Below, piece by piece: positions 34,801 to 44,061 of a stretch of DNA of 64,000 bases. The notes beneath the pieces were generated by a model. It was not told where the DNA came from and did not search any database. It saw nothing but the letters and a program-made list of their open reading frames with translations. A program made the position numbers and the translations under genes. Origin of the DNA: Paenibacillus polymyxa M1 (GTDB lineage: Bacteria > Bacillota > Bacilli > Paenibacillales > Paenibacillaceae); NCBI RefSeq assembly GCF_000237325.1, contig NC_017542.1, forward strand, positions 1,309,501 through 1,373,500. Direction: 5' to 3'. Numbering within the stretch: position 1 is the stretch's first letter; each line of letters opens with the position of its first letter.

Positions 34801-36138
34801 ATGAGTAACTATCCTTGGACTTCCAGAATAAACACCATACAGCATGTTTTTATTTTTCTACTAGGCGCTCTTGCTGTAGGAATTGCAGCTACCTATCAAC
34901 CTGTGGTCAGTATTGCAGCGGTATGCTTACTGCTTTTGTTGGCTGTCTCTATCCATCATCCAGAGCGCATCAGCTATGCAGTTTTGCTAAGCACAGCGGT
35001 CTCGGTCGATTCTCTGTATCAGGGTGGCGTGTTCGGCATTGAGATATTGTCATTGTACAAATTGGGCATCTTGGCTCTGCTAGTGCCTTGCATGCTCGTA
35101 TATGGCATTCGTCTCAAGTTCAGCTATCCAGTCTGGGCATTGGTGATCATGCTGGGGATTACATTTGGATTTTCAGCATGGCTGCCTTTGTTAACGACCT
35201 CGATTGCCGTCAAGGCGTTCGTGGGACTATCACTGCCCTTCTTTTTTTTACTGATCCAGTGGAAAAAGGATGTGGCGGAAAAGCATATTCGGTTGATCAG
35301 CCTGTTGCCGATTATTAGTGTGGTCATTGGATTAGGCTTGCAGGTTTTAGGGTTGCATTCATTTACGGATGTGGAATTTACGGGCGCAGTCAGAGTACAA
35401 GGAGCGAATATACCGCCGCATTTGGCAATGCTCTCCTTTCTCGGAATTGCCGTCTCGCTGATTGAGGTCAAGCGCAAACCTAGGCAAGCTGCCTTTTATT
35501 ACACGGTGTTGGCACTGAACTTTTTAATCCTGATCGCCACCGGTACACGTGGGCCGATTCTGGCATTGTTATTAATGTTTGCTGTGTATCTGTTTGATAT
35601 TGCCCGTCAATACCTCAAGGGAAAAGTCAATTATTTGCTACCGCTGGCCGGATCGTTTTTGGTTGCTCTGGGGGCGGTGGCCCTGCAATGGAACAATTTA
35701 AAAAAACGCTCCTTCGAACGGGAGACCGACACAGGCATTGACCTATCGGGACGCTCGGAGGCATGGGAATATTTTTTGAACAGAGTACATGATTACCCTT
35801 GGTCAGGCAGAGGACTTGGCGCGGTAACGGTTGCGAACGACGGGACTTTATTCAATGGTTTTGTTGTACCGCATAACGAGTATATACGCTTTTATTTTGA
35901 TACCGGATATATCGGTTGCGGGCTCTTAATGCTTTCATTACTGATTGTGTTCGCTCTTATTTACCGGTCACTTGCCAAGTCTATTAAACCTTATTTTGCA
36001 ACTTTAATTGCAGGTTTTTTGATCTACTCGTTTTCAGATAATACGTTGTCGACGGTTCAGATGATTATTCCGTTTTGCTGGTATTTGAATGCATTATACC
36101 AAACATCTACTCAAACCGATTTTCGCAAAGAGAAGTGA
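34801..36138 (+). CDS. O-antigen ligase/Wzy-like polymerase, copy 1
   Basis: The 445-residue protein has about 11 hydrophobic segments. The Wzy_C/O-antigen-ligase signature is visible: TGTRGPILALLLMF, then SGRSEAWEYFLN, WSGRGLGAV and VVPHNEYIRFYFDTGYIGC, with the large extracytoplasmic loop around residues 310-370. It is a candidate polymerase for EPS repeat units or a ligase. The start ATG at 34801 follows GGGGTGAAAG. A second such protein is encoded at 36910. Confidence 0.87.
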   Translation: MSNYPWTSRINTIQHVFIFLLGALAVGIAATYQPVVSIAAVCLLLLLAVSIHHPERISYAVLLSTAVSVDSLYQGGVFGIEILSLYKLGILALLVPCMLVYGIRLKFSYPVWALVIMLGITFGFSAWLPLLTTSIAVKAFVGLSLPFFFLLIQWKKDVAEKHIRLISLLPIISVVIGLGLQVLGLHSFTDVEFTGAVRVQGANIPPHLAMLSFLGIAVSLIEVKRKPRQAAFYYTVLALNFLILIATGTRGPILALLLMFAVYLFDIARQYLKGKVNYLLPLAGSFLVALGAVALQWNNLKKRSFERETDTGIDLSGRSEAWEYFLNRVHDYPWSGRGLGAVTVANDGTLFNGFVVPHNEYIRFYFDTGYIGCGLLMLSLLIVFALIYRSLAKSIKPYFATLIAGFLIYSFSDNTLSTVQMIIPFCWYLNALYQTSTQTDFRKEK

Positions 36139-36142
36139 TACG

Positions 36143-36913
36143 ATGAGCAGAGTGAACATGTTCGATGTCAACTTTGATAATTACGATTTTAATGATCTAC
36201 TCGAATTTATAGATACTTCTATTGAGCATCAGCGTCATTCCTACATTTTGACCTGTAATGTCGATCATGTGATCAAGCTTCGCAAGGATGATGAATTCCG
36301 CAAGGTATATTCGGATGCCGGAGCTGTAGTGGCTGATGGAATGCCTATCATTTGGGCGTCTAAGTTACTGAAAAAGCCCCTCAAACAAAAGGTGTCAGGC
36401 TCCGATTTGTTCACCCGGCTGGGAGAGGCATTTGAGGATCGAGGCTATCGTTTATTTTTTCTGGGTGCAGCTGACGGTATTCCTGAGAAGGCTATGCTTA
36501 ATCTCCAGGAATCCTATCCAAACATGAATGTGGTGGGCTGCTATTCTCCTTCTTATGGCTTTGAGAAAAACGAAGAGGAGAACAGATACATTATCCAGTT
36601 GCTCCAAGAGGCTCGCCCAGACATCGTTTTTGTAGGTGTAGGAGCACCAAAGCAGGAAAAATGGATTTACAGATATTATGAGACTTACCGCGCTCCAGTT
36701 TCGATTGGGGTGGGAGCGACCTTTGATTTCCTGTCGGGGAATGTAAAGAGAGCACCGGAGCTGATGCAGAAGACAGGATTTGAATGGTTTTGGAGGTTGT
36801 CTCAGGAGCCTAAACGATTGTGGAAAAGATATTTGATTGAGGATTCCCAGTTCCTCGTTCTGCTGTTTAAAGAGATGTTCAAGCGGAAGCGGATGAAGGG
36901 AGGCCAGGGGTGA
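36143..36913 (+). CDS. GT26 (WecG/TagA/CpsF) glycosyltransferase, copy 1
   Basis: The 256-residue GT26 enzyme shows ILTCNVDHVIKLRKD, VADGMPIIWASKLL, LFFLGAADGIPEKA, VGVGAPKQEKWIY and GVGATFDFLSG, the standard family blocks. The C-terminal basic segment (KRKRMKGGQG) may hold it at the membrane, as for TagA. Members add ManNAc, mannosaminuronate or similar sugars to lipid-linked intermediates. The ATG at 36143 starts 4 bases after the polymerase stop. The stop overlaps the next start as GTGA. Confidence 0.92.
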   Translation: MSRVNMFDVNFDNYDFNDLLEFIDTSIEHQRHSYILTCNVDHVIKLRKDDEFRKVYSDAGAVVADGMPIIWASKLLKKPLKQKVSGSDLFTRLGEAFEDRGYRLFFLGAADGIPEKAMLNLQESYPNMNVVGCYSPSYGFEKNEEENRYIIQLLQEARPDIVFVGVGAPKQEKWIYRYYETYRAPVSIGVGATFDFLSGNVKRAPELMQKTGFEWFWRLSQEPKRLWKRYLIEDSQFLVLLFKEMFKRKRMKGGQG

Positions 36914-38361
36914 GAAACATGAGTCGGTTGGCAGATCAGCAGATTTCCTTCTGGCTAGGAAGTCGGCGTGGAATCGGCATGATTGGTATGGGGGTGCTGG
37001 CTTGTATGCTGCCACTCGCCATCGGATTTGTCAGCGCCAAGATGAATCCCACCACGAGCCAGCAGGGAGCCATATTGCTGGCGATCGTTTTTCCGGCCTT
37101 CCTGCTGGCGATCTTGCAATCACGGCTACTGATTTCTTACACACTGGTGGTGTGGGCAGTAGGCCCGGAAATCCGCCGCATTGCAGATTGGTTGGAGGGA
37201 ACGTATCACTCGGTTTCCTTGTTGAGCGTGGCGCCGCTGCTGGTAAGCAGCATGCTGATCATTCCTGTGCTGCGGGGTATTCATCTGGCGGAAAAGCCAT
37301 TAACCCGAATTGCTGTATTTTTCGGCATAGAATTGGCCTACGGAAGTGTGGTCGGGTTATTCAAAAATGGTATTGTTTTTGCTTATGATTTGGCCAATTA
37401 TGTGGTTCCATTGCTTCTATTGCCTTATCTTGCGATTAAGCCAATGAAAGCAAAGGAGCTGGACCGACTGCTGTATTCATACGCCAACATTGCTGTTCTT
37501 GTAGCGATATACGGCATTATTCAGTACTTGACGGTGCCTCCTTGGGATGCATTTTGGATGAATCATGTGGAAATGAATTCCATTGGGATGCCAGAACCGC
37601 TTCAAATCAGAGTGTTTTCTTCCATGAACTCGCCCGGCCCATGCGCTATTTTCCTGGCAATGGCACTTGTACCGATGCTGATGGAGAAACGGTGGCGAGG
37701 CACTTTGGGATGGATTGGAGTCCTGCTAACAGTTGTTTGTCTTTTGGTCACGCTCGTACGTTCAGCCTGGCTGATTGCATTCGTCATGTTGCTGGCTTAC
37801 ATTCTCAGCTCATCCTCCAAAGGAAAGTGGAAGACTCTGTTTCAACTTGCTATCGTCGGCCTTCTTCTCTACATCATCGTTCCAAAACTTCCGGGGGCAG
37901 AAGGTTTGGTGGCTCGCATGCAGACGTTGACAGATATTCAACAGGATCATTCGTACAATGAACGTTTGGATCTACTGCATACAATGCTTCCGGCGATTAC
38001 TAGCAATCCGGTCGGGCAGGGGATCGGGAGTGTAGGAATCGGAACCAAGCTTGATAACGGCGGCGATCTCGGTGAACTTGGGATTATGGATAATGGATAT
38101 ATTGCCATTTTCCTCACCTTCGGTATTTGCGGAGCATTCTTTTTCTTCGGTGGTCTGATCGTTATCATCAAGCGCCTTCTCGTCCGTATTGCCGAACGGA
38201 ATTCCAGTCAGCCTTATATCAGACTGGCGTTGGCTACATGGGCCGGAGCTGTAGCCAGTCTCATATCGGATAATGGTTTCCCCGGTATGCGCGGCTATTT
38301 GATCTGGATGATGATCGGAATAGGACTATGGGCAAAAGATGTCATCGCGGAAAGAAGGTAA
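36910..38361 (+). CDS. O-antigen ligase/Wzy-like polymerase, copy 2
   Basis: A 483-residue protein with about 12 membrane segments and the Wzy_C pattern: VRSAWLIAFVMLLAYIL, SYNERLDLLHTMLPAI, GQGIGSVGIGTKLD and LGELGIMDNGYIAIFLTFG. The GTG at 36910 overlaps the previous stop (GTGA) and has AAGGGAGG before it; ATG 36919 is an alternative. Two such proteins in one module suggest one polymerase and one ligase, or two polymer repeat units. Confidence 0.87.
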   Translation: MRNMSRLADQQISFWLGSRRGIGMIGMGVLACMLPLAIGFVSAKMNPTTSQQGAILLAIVFPAFLLAILQSRLLISYTLVVWAVGPEIRRIADWLEGTYHSVSLLSVAPLLVSSMLIIPVLRGIHLAEKPLTRIAVFFGIELAYGSVVGLFKNGIVFAYDLANYVVPLLLLPYLAIKPMKAKELDRLLYSYANIAVLVAIYGIIQYLTVPPWDAFWMNHVEMNSIGMPEPLQIRVFSSMNSPGPCAIFLAMALVPMLMEKRWRGTLGWIGVLLTVVCLLVTLVRSAWLIAFVMLLAYILSSSSKGKWKTLFQLAIVGLLLYIIVPKLPGAEGLVARMQTLTDIQQDHSYNERLDLLHTMLPAITSNPVGQGIGSVGIGTKLDNGGDLGELGIMDNGYIAIFLTFGICGAFFFFGGLIVIIKRLLVRIAERNSSQPYIRLALATWAGAVASLISDNGFPGMRGYLIWMMIGIGLWAKDVIAERR

Positions 38362-38366
38362 AGGCT

Positions 38367-39746
38367 GTGCAAAACTTACAAGCATTATCCGCACCTGTCC
38401 GGACACTATGGTCCACGGTGATTCGGTTTGCCAAAAGCAAGGATAACAGCTCTGCAGCAGTAAAAACGATGATATTCAGTATGCTGATTCTCGTTGTGAA
38501 TATGCTGACTGGTGTGCTGACGGCACGATTCTTGGGTCCTACTGGACGCGGAGAACAGACAGCGATGGTGAACTGGTCCCAATTTCTTGCCTTCTGCATG
38601 AGCTTCGGTGTTCCATCTGCATTGATTTACAATGCCAAAAGGAAGCCTGAGGAAACGGGTAAGCTGTATGGTCTGGCCTTGCTGCTGGCTACGGTGTTCG
38701 GGGGGATGGCGACACTCATCGGAGTATTTCTAATTCCTTATTGGCTGCGCTCTTTTTCTTCATCGGTCATACTTTTCGCGCAGTGCTCCATGATGATGTG
38801 TCCGCTCATAGCGATTTCACAGATCAATAATGCATTGCTTCAAGTTCGCTCGGAATATAAACAGTACAATTTATTTCGGTATCTGGTACCACTAAGTACG
38901 CTGCTTGGACTGGCGATTCTGATCCTGACGGGGACGATGAATCCGTACACCTCAGCATTGGCCTACTTACTGCCAGGCTTGCCGATCTATATCGGTGTCA
39001 CGATACGAATGATTCGGCTGTACAAACCAAAGGTGAAGAACAGCTGGACGCAATTTAAAAATCTCTTTACCTACGGTATGGGTTCATACGGGAATGATCT
39101 CATGGGGCAGGTTTCCACTTACATTGACCAGATTTTGATTGCGGGTCTGCTCAGACCCGCTGATCTCGGTTTATATGCGGTAGCGGTCAGCCTGGCCCGG
39201 ATGGTAAATGTATTTTCAACCTCGATCATTGTTGTGCTGTTTCCCAAAGCCTCCGGGCTGGATAAGGAAGAGGCGGTGGCCATAACATTTCGGGCATTTC
39301 GAGTGACTTCAACGGCAACCTTTTTGGCTGCAGTGATGTTAATGCTGGTTGCTCCGTTCGTATTCACATTGTTATATGGTCAAGAGTTTAAACAAGCGCT
39401 TACGGTATTCCGGTTTCTGGTGCTTGAGGTTGCTATCAGTGGAGGTACCATGGTGCTGGCACAACAATTTATGGCGTTGGGTAAGCCCAAACTGGTTACC
39501 ATTCTACAGGGTGTCGGATTGGCGCTCGTCATTCCATTGCTGTCCATACTCGTGCCGAGATATGGATTGACGGGTGCAGGGATAGCAATGCTGTCTTCGG
39601 GGATTTTACGGTTCGTTTTCATTTTATGTAATGTTAAGTTCGTTCTGAAAATGAAAATTCCAAGACTGGTTATTTCCAAACAAGATTTTCAATGGCTCCG
39701 ATCAACGATGTCACACTACATCCGGAAAAAGCCAGTTAACGGTTAG
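38367..39746 (+). CDS. Polysaccharide flippase (Wzx-like, MATE/MOP superfamily), copy 1
   Basis: The 459-residue protein has about 12 membrane helices and a MOP-type N-terminus: LTGVLTARFLGPTGRGEQTA is the usual first-helix/loop pattern. It should flip lipid-linked repeats outward. The start is uncertain: GTG 38367 has AAGGTAAAGG nearby, but ATG 38328, overlapping the polymerase gene, is in frame. The second flippase at 57163 is only distantly similar by eye, so the modules may export different repeats. Confidence 0.88.
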   Translation: MQNLQALSAPVRTLWSTVIRFAKSKDNSSAAVKTMIFSMLILVVNMLTGVLTARFLGPTGRGEQTAMVNWSQFLAFCMSFGVPSALIYNAKRKPEETGKLYGLALLLATVFGGMATLIGVFLIPYWLRSFSSSVILFAQCSMMMCPLIAISQINNALLQVRSEYKQYNLFRYLVPLSTLLGLAILILTGTMNPYTSALAYLLPGLPIYIGVTIRMIRLYKPKVKNSWTQFKNLFTYGMGSYGNDLMGQVSTYIDQILIAGLLRPADLGLYAVAVSLARMVNVFSTSIIVVLFPKASGLDKEEAVAITFRAFRVTSTATFLAAVMLMLVAPFVFTLLYGQEFKQALTVFRFLVLEVAISGGTMVLAQQFMALGKPKLVTILQGVGLALVIPLLSILVPRYGLTGAGIAMLSSGILRFVFILCNVKFVLKMKIPRLVISKQDFQWLRSTMSHYIRKKPVNG

Positions 39747-39768
39747 ATAAAGAAGGAGGCACCCGCTA

Positions 39769-40608
39769 ATGAACCACATGTCTAGCGTTCCCGCGGACAA
39801 CCGGATATCCGTAGTTATTATCGCTCAGGATGATGGCATTCGAATTACTGCTGCCATTAAATCCTGCCAGCCCTTTGCGGACGATATCGTCGTCATTGAC
39901 GGAGGGAGCAAGGACAATACGATTCAGGTAGCTGAATCATTGGGCTGTCGGGTGTTTTCCAACCCATGGCCCGGTTATGCCAAACAGCGCATGTTTGGTG
40001 TTGATAAAGCGGAATTTGATTGGATTTTCCTGATTGATACAGACGAAGTAGTGGATGCAGAGTTGCTTGGTGACTTATTGAAAGTAAAGGAAACGCTCCA
40101 CGATCCGGCCAAAGCCTATTCCGTATTTCGCATTGGCGATTTTCTCGGCAAATGGATGAACAAAGGCGAGTATTTGGTTCGTTTGTACAATCGGCGAATT
40201 TATGGCATTACGAATAGTCTTGTTCATGAAATGCCAGATGTAGCCTCTTCCCAGATCATCAATCTGGAGGGCGTGTTATGGCACTATGGATTCCGCAGCA
40301 TCAGTGATCATATGACCCGTTTTAACAAATATACAGATCTGGAAGCAGAGACGGCATTTAACAAAGGAAGATCCTTTCGGATTACCAGACTGTTGTGGAG
40401 ACCTCCCGCCCGCTTTGTACAGAAGTATTTTGTTCAAGGCTTATACCGTAAGGGGTTGGCGGGTTTTGCCGTAGCTGTTTTCTGGGTGATGTATGAGTTT
40501 CTCGTCTGTTTCAAGCATTATGAGTTAACCAAGCGGCGAAAAAAGATAGAAGTCGTGGATGGCGGACAGACCGAGCAGAAAGGAGAAACCAGCTATGTCG
40601 TACAATAA
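39769..40608 (+). CDS. Family 2 glycosyltransferase (WaaE/KdtX-like)
   Basis: A 279-residue GT2 enzyme: ISVVIIAQDDGIRITAAI, DDIVVIDGGSKDNT, PGYAKQRMFGV and FLIDTDEVVD carry the nucleotide and metal sites (Asp-x-Asp at about residue 93). The pattern WLFLIDTDE and GRSFRITRLLWRPPARF is shared with WaaE-like beta-glucosyltransferases. A hydrophobic, possibly membrane-associated helix lies near residues 222-245. GAAGGAGG precedes the ATG. Confidence 0.9.
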   Translation: MNHMSSVPADNRISVVIIAQDDGIRITAAIKSCQPFADDIVVIDGGSKDNTIQVAESLGCRVFSNPWPGYAKQRMFGVDKAEFDWIFLIDTDEVVDAELLGDLLKVKETLHDPAKAYSVFRIGDFLGKWMNKGEYLVRLYNRRIYGITNSLVHEMPDVASSQIINLEGVLWHYGFRSISDHMTRFNKYTDLEAETAFNKGRSFRITRLLWRPPARFVQKYFVQGLYRKGLAGFAVAVFWVMYEFLVCFKHYELTKRRKKIEVVDGGQTEQKGETSYVVQ

Positions 40609-41782
40609 CGGATTTCGTATCGCGGCAACGGGATTGAGCTGGCCGTCCTTACAGCCAGGAGGTCTCAACACATATTTCAAATCCATCTGTGAGCAGCTTA
40701 CGCTAGAGCGCAATACGCTGGATGCTCTAATTTGTAGTGATGAGCAGCCTCAGGCGCCTGAACGTATTCGTATTCATTCGATTGGCAGCAAGCAGCAATC
40801 CATCTGGAAGCGCCGAGAGCTGATGCAAAAATATGCAGCAGAACTGTTCGACAAGCAACCGATCGATGTGCTGTATTCCCATTTTGCTCCCTATAGTGTC
40901 GGACCGGCACTGGAGGCGAAAAAAAGAGGAATCCCTGTCGTTACCACCTTCCACGGACCGTGGACGGAAGAAATGAAGATTGAAGGACAGGGAATTAAGC
41001 ATTTTCTTAAAACGACGTTGGCCAAATCCATTGAAATGAAAGCTTATGGTCTGGCGGATAAATTTATAGTGCTAAGCGAGACTTTTCGGGATATTTTGCA
41101 CGAGCACTATAAAGTACCACTTAGCAAAATTCATATTATTCCTGGTGCGGCGAATGTAGAAAGATTCCATCCGGCAGAGGATCAGGAGGCCGTACGTAAG
41201 CGGCTGAATTTGCCGCAAAATGCGACGATTGTGCTAACCGTTCGTCGTCTTGTTAATCGCATGGGACTGCTACAGCTACTCGAAGCATGGCGACGAGTAA
41301 CCGAGCGACACCCTGATCATCTGCTGCTGATTGGTGGAAAGGGTCCCTTGATGGAGGAATTGGCTTCCAAGGTGGCGGAATACAATCTTCATAACCATGT
41401 AAGGTTGCTTGGTTATGTGTCGGATGAGGAGCTACCCCTGTACCATCAAGCCTCGAACTTGTTTGTTGTGCCAACACAGGCACTAGAGGGTTTCGGTCTG
41501 ATCACAGTTGAGGCGATGGCCTCGGGCCTACCGGTGTTGGCCACTCCTGTAGGCGGCAACAAGGAAATCTTAAGAGGATTCCGTCCTGAGCTATTGTTCC
41601 AAGGGACCGACAGTGAAGCTATTGCTGCAGGGTTGTTGCGTGTGCTGGATCATCGTGAACTTCTACCGAATGCACGGGAATGCCGGGACCATGTCCTGAG
41701 CAGATATACATGGGGACATGTAGCGGAACAGGTAGAAGAGGTGTTCCGACAGGTCCTTGACAGAAAGGCGGCGGCGAAATGA
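40595..41782 (+). CDS. Family 4 glycosyltransferase
   Basis: A 395-residue GT-B enzyme: glycine-rich loop PSLQPGGLNTYF at the N-terminus, TFHGPWTEEMK, then the second domain with LTVRRLVNRMGLLQLLEAW and the donor-binding EX7E region ALEGFGLITVEAMASGLPVL. ATG 40595 is placed after AAAGGAGA and overlaps the previous gene by 14 bp. The next gene starts at an ATGA overlap, so translation is coupled. Confidence 0.92.
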   Translation: MSYNNGFRIAATGLSWPSLQPGGLNTYFKSICEQLTLERNTLDALICSDEQPQAPERIRIHSIGSKQQSIWKRRELMQKYAAELFDKQPIDVLYSHFAPYSVGPALEAKKRGIPVVTTFHGPWTEEMKIEGQGIKHFLKTTLAKSIEMKAYGLADKFIVLSETFRDILHEHYKVPLSKIHIIPGAANVERFHPAEDQEAVRKRLNLPQNATIVLTVRRLVNRMGLLQLLEAWRRVTERHPDHLLLIGGKGPLMEELASKVAEYNLHNHVRLLGYVSDEELPLYHQASNLFVVPTQALEGFGLITVEAMASGLPVLATPVGGNKEILRGFRPELLFQGTDSEAIAAGLLRVLDHRELLPNARECRDHVLSRYTWGHVAEQVEEVFRQVLDRKAAAK

Positions 41783-42927
41783 TGAGAGTAGCTTATATTG
41801 ACCATACGGCAAGATGGAGCGGCGGCGAAGTTGCTTTGTATAACATACTGACGAATATCGGGGAACATATCGACCCGCTCGTTATTTTGGCGGAGGAGGG
41901 CGATTTGGCGGATCGGCTTCGGCAGCGTGATATTGATGTGCGCATTGTTCCACTAGATGATTCGATTCGTAATCGGGGACGAAATGCCGTCAATCTGGGT
42001 GCGCCTGCAGCAGCCTTTCGTTTGCTAGCTTACGGCAGGAAACTCGCGCCATTGTTGCGCGAGGAAAAAGTCGTGTGTGTGCACACGAACTCACTCAAAT
42101 CTGCACTGTATGGTGCAGTAGCCGCCAAATCGGCGAAGCTACCGTTGATATGGCATATCCGTGACCACATCGGTCCGCCGTATCTGAAGCCGATTGTAGC
42201 CAAAGGGATTCGGCTCATGTCCCGCTTTTTGCCTAACGGTGTGATTGCCAATTCCAAATCCACGCTGAGTGCATTGGAATTACCCCCGGACAAAAAGACG
42301 CTCGTCGTCTACTCCGCTTTTGCCAAAGCGATTACGGCTCGTGATTCGGCTGCGCAATTGCGTGGCGATGACTCGTTTAACGTCGTGTTGGTCGGCAGAT
42401 TGGCGGAATGGAAAGGACAACATATTTTACTGGAAGCGGCACGTTCTTTTTTACCAGATCAGCGTGTGAAATTCTGGCTGGCTGGAGATGCGTTGTTCGG
42501 AGAAGAGGAATATAAACAACGATTGGAATCCACGATGCGCGAATATGGGTTGACCAACGTCAATCTGATGGGACACGTCGATGACATTCAGGGTCTGATG
42601 CAGCGCTGTGATCTGCTAATTCATACCTCCATTACACCGGAGCCATTCGGTCAGGTCATTATTGAGGGCATGGCTGCAGGTTTGCCAGTAATCGCTTCAA
42701 ACGAAGGTGGTCCCAAGGAAACGGTGGTACCCAATGAAACCGGGCTGCTCATTGAACCGGGAGACCCTGCCAAGCTGGAAGAAGCCATCCGCTGGATGCT
42801 GGAGCATCCACAGGAACGTCAGCAGATGGGTGAGAGAGGAATGGAACGGGTCAAGAAGCATTTTGTCATCGAGAACACTGTTAAGGATATAGTTCATTAC
42901 TATAAGGGTTTGTTGGCAGGAGTCTGA
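41779..42927 (+). CDS. Family 4 glycosyltransferase
   Basis: The 382-residue GT4 protein begins RVAYIDHTARWSGGEVAL, with the glycine loop typical of the family, and contains IWHIRDHIGPPYLK, VVLVGRLAEWKGQH and the donor-binding PEPFGQVIIEGMAAGLPVIA. VIANSKSTLSAL marks the domain linker. It overlaps the upstream gene by 4 bp. Substrate is unknown. Confidence 0.92.
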   Translation: MMRVAYIDHTARWSGGEVALYNILTNIGEHIDPLVILAEEGDLADRLRQRDIDVRIVPLDDSIRNRGRNAVNLGAPAAAFRLLAYGRKLAPLLREEKVVCVHTNSLKSALYGAVAAKSAKLPLIWHIRDHIGPPYLKPIVAKGIRLMSRFLPNGVIANSKSTLSALELPPDKKTLVVYSAFAKAITARDSAAQLRGDDSFNVVLVGRLAEWKGQHILLEAARSFLPDQRVKFWLAGDALFGEEEYKQRLESTMREYGLTNVNLMGHVDDIQGLMQRCDLLIHTSITPEPFGQVIIEGMAAGLPVIASNEGGPKETVVPNETGLLIEPGDPAKLEEAIRWMLEHPQERQQMGERGMERVKKHFVIENTVKDIVHYYKGLLAGV

Positions 42928-42955
42928 CCGACATTCGCGTTAAAGGATGATTCAG

Positions 42956-44056
42956 ATGAAAATAGCGATAGCACATGATTACTTAATCCAAATGGGCGGA
43001 GCGGAAAGGGTAGTAGAGGTATTCCATGATATGTATCCGGAGGCTCCCATCTTCACAACGGTGTTCAGCGACGAGCGTCTGTCGCGCAACTTGAAGGATG
43101 CGGATATTAGAGCCACTTGGCTACAAAACATCCCAGGAGTGAAGGCCAACTTCAAAGGAGTGCTGCCGCTGTATCCCATCGCTATCCGTGATTTTGATTT
43201 TAGGGATTTCGACATTGTTTTAAGCTCTAGCAGCGCATTTATGAAAAGCATCCAGGTACCCAAACATACGTTTCACATTTGTTACTGTCACACACCGATG
43301 CGGTTTGCCTGGGATTACGATACATATATGGCCCGGCAGTCCAAATCCAACCTGCTCAAAAATATGCTAAAGCTGTACATGAACAGGCTGAAAACATGGG
43401 ATGCCAAAACTTCTCGCAACGTAGACCAGTTTGTCGCCAATTCTTCCGTCGTTAAGCGGAGAATTCTGCACTATTACCAACGGGAGGCAGATGTTATTTT
43501 CCCTCCTATCAATACATCCCGTTTTAAACGTGCTACAAGCATCGGTGACTATTATCTGATCGTATCTCGTTTGGTGTCCTACAAGCGCATTGATCTCGCG
43601 ATTGAGGCATTCAAACGTAACGGTCTTAAGCTACGCATCGTTGGCGAAGGACCGGATCGTAAACGACTCGAAGCCATGGCTGCCCCGAACATTGAGTTCC
43701 TCGGCAGGCTTGAAGACGAAGAGGTTAACAAGCTGATGGCCGAATGCCGGGCACTTGTCTTTCCGGGGGAAGAGGACTTCGGTATTACGCCTTTGGAGGC
43801 GAATGCGGCCGGACGGCCCGTTATCGCTTTTCAGGGTGGGGGAGCGCTGGATACGATTGTTCCTCATGTGAACGGCGTATTTTTCCGCAAGCATCAAGTA
43901 GACGATGTGTTGGAGGCCGTCGCAAAGGTTGAGCAACATGCATGGAATGTGGACGATATCATTACCCATGCCCGCAAATTTGATGAAGATAACTTCAAGG
44001 ATCAATTGAAAAAGTATGTAGAACAAGCCTATGTGAACTTTCTAAAAGGAGGATGA
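42956..44056 (+). CDS. Family 4 glycosyltransferase (WbaZ-like, mannosyltransferase candidate)
   Basis: The 366-residue protein starts KIAIAHDYLIQMGGAERVVE and has HICYCHTPMRFAWD, VDQFVANSSVVKRRI, LIVSRLVSYKRIDLAIEAF and EDFGITPLEANAAGRPVIA. This set is characteristic of WbaZ-type GT4 enzymes, several of which use GDP-mannose; manC at 46056 would supply that donor. ATG 42956 is preferred: AAAGG directly touches the ATG at 42947. Confidence 0.92.
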   Translation: MKIAIAHDYLIQMGGAERVVEVFHDMYPEAPIFTTVFSDERLSRNLKDADIRATWLQNIPGVKANFKGVLPLYPIAIRDFDFRDFDIVLSSSSAFMKSIQVPKHTFHICYCHTPMRFAWDYDTYMARQSKSNLLKNMLKLYMNRLKTWDAKTSRNVDQFVANSSVVKRRILHYYQREADVIFPPINTSRFKRATSIGDYYLIVSRLVSYKRIDLAIEAFKRNGLKLRIVGEGPDRKRLEAMAAPNIEFLGRLEDEEVNKLMAECRALVFPGEEDFGITPLEANAAGRPVIAFQGGGALDTIVPHVNGVFFRKHQVDDVLEAVAKVEQHAWNVDDIITHARKFDEDNFKDQLKKYVEQAYVNFLKGG

Positions 44057-44061
44057 ACGGA

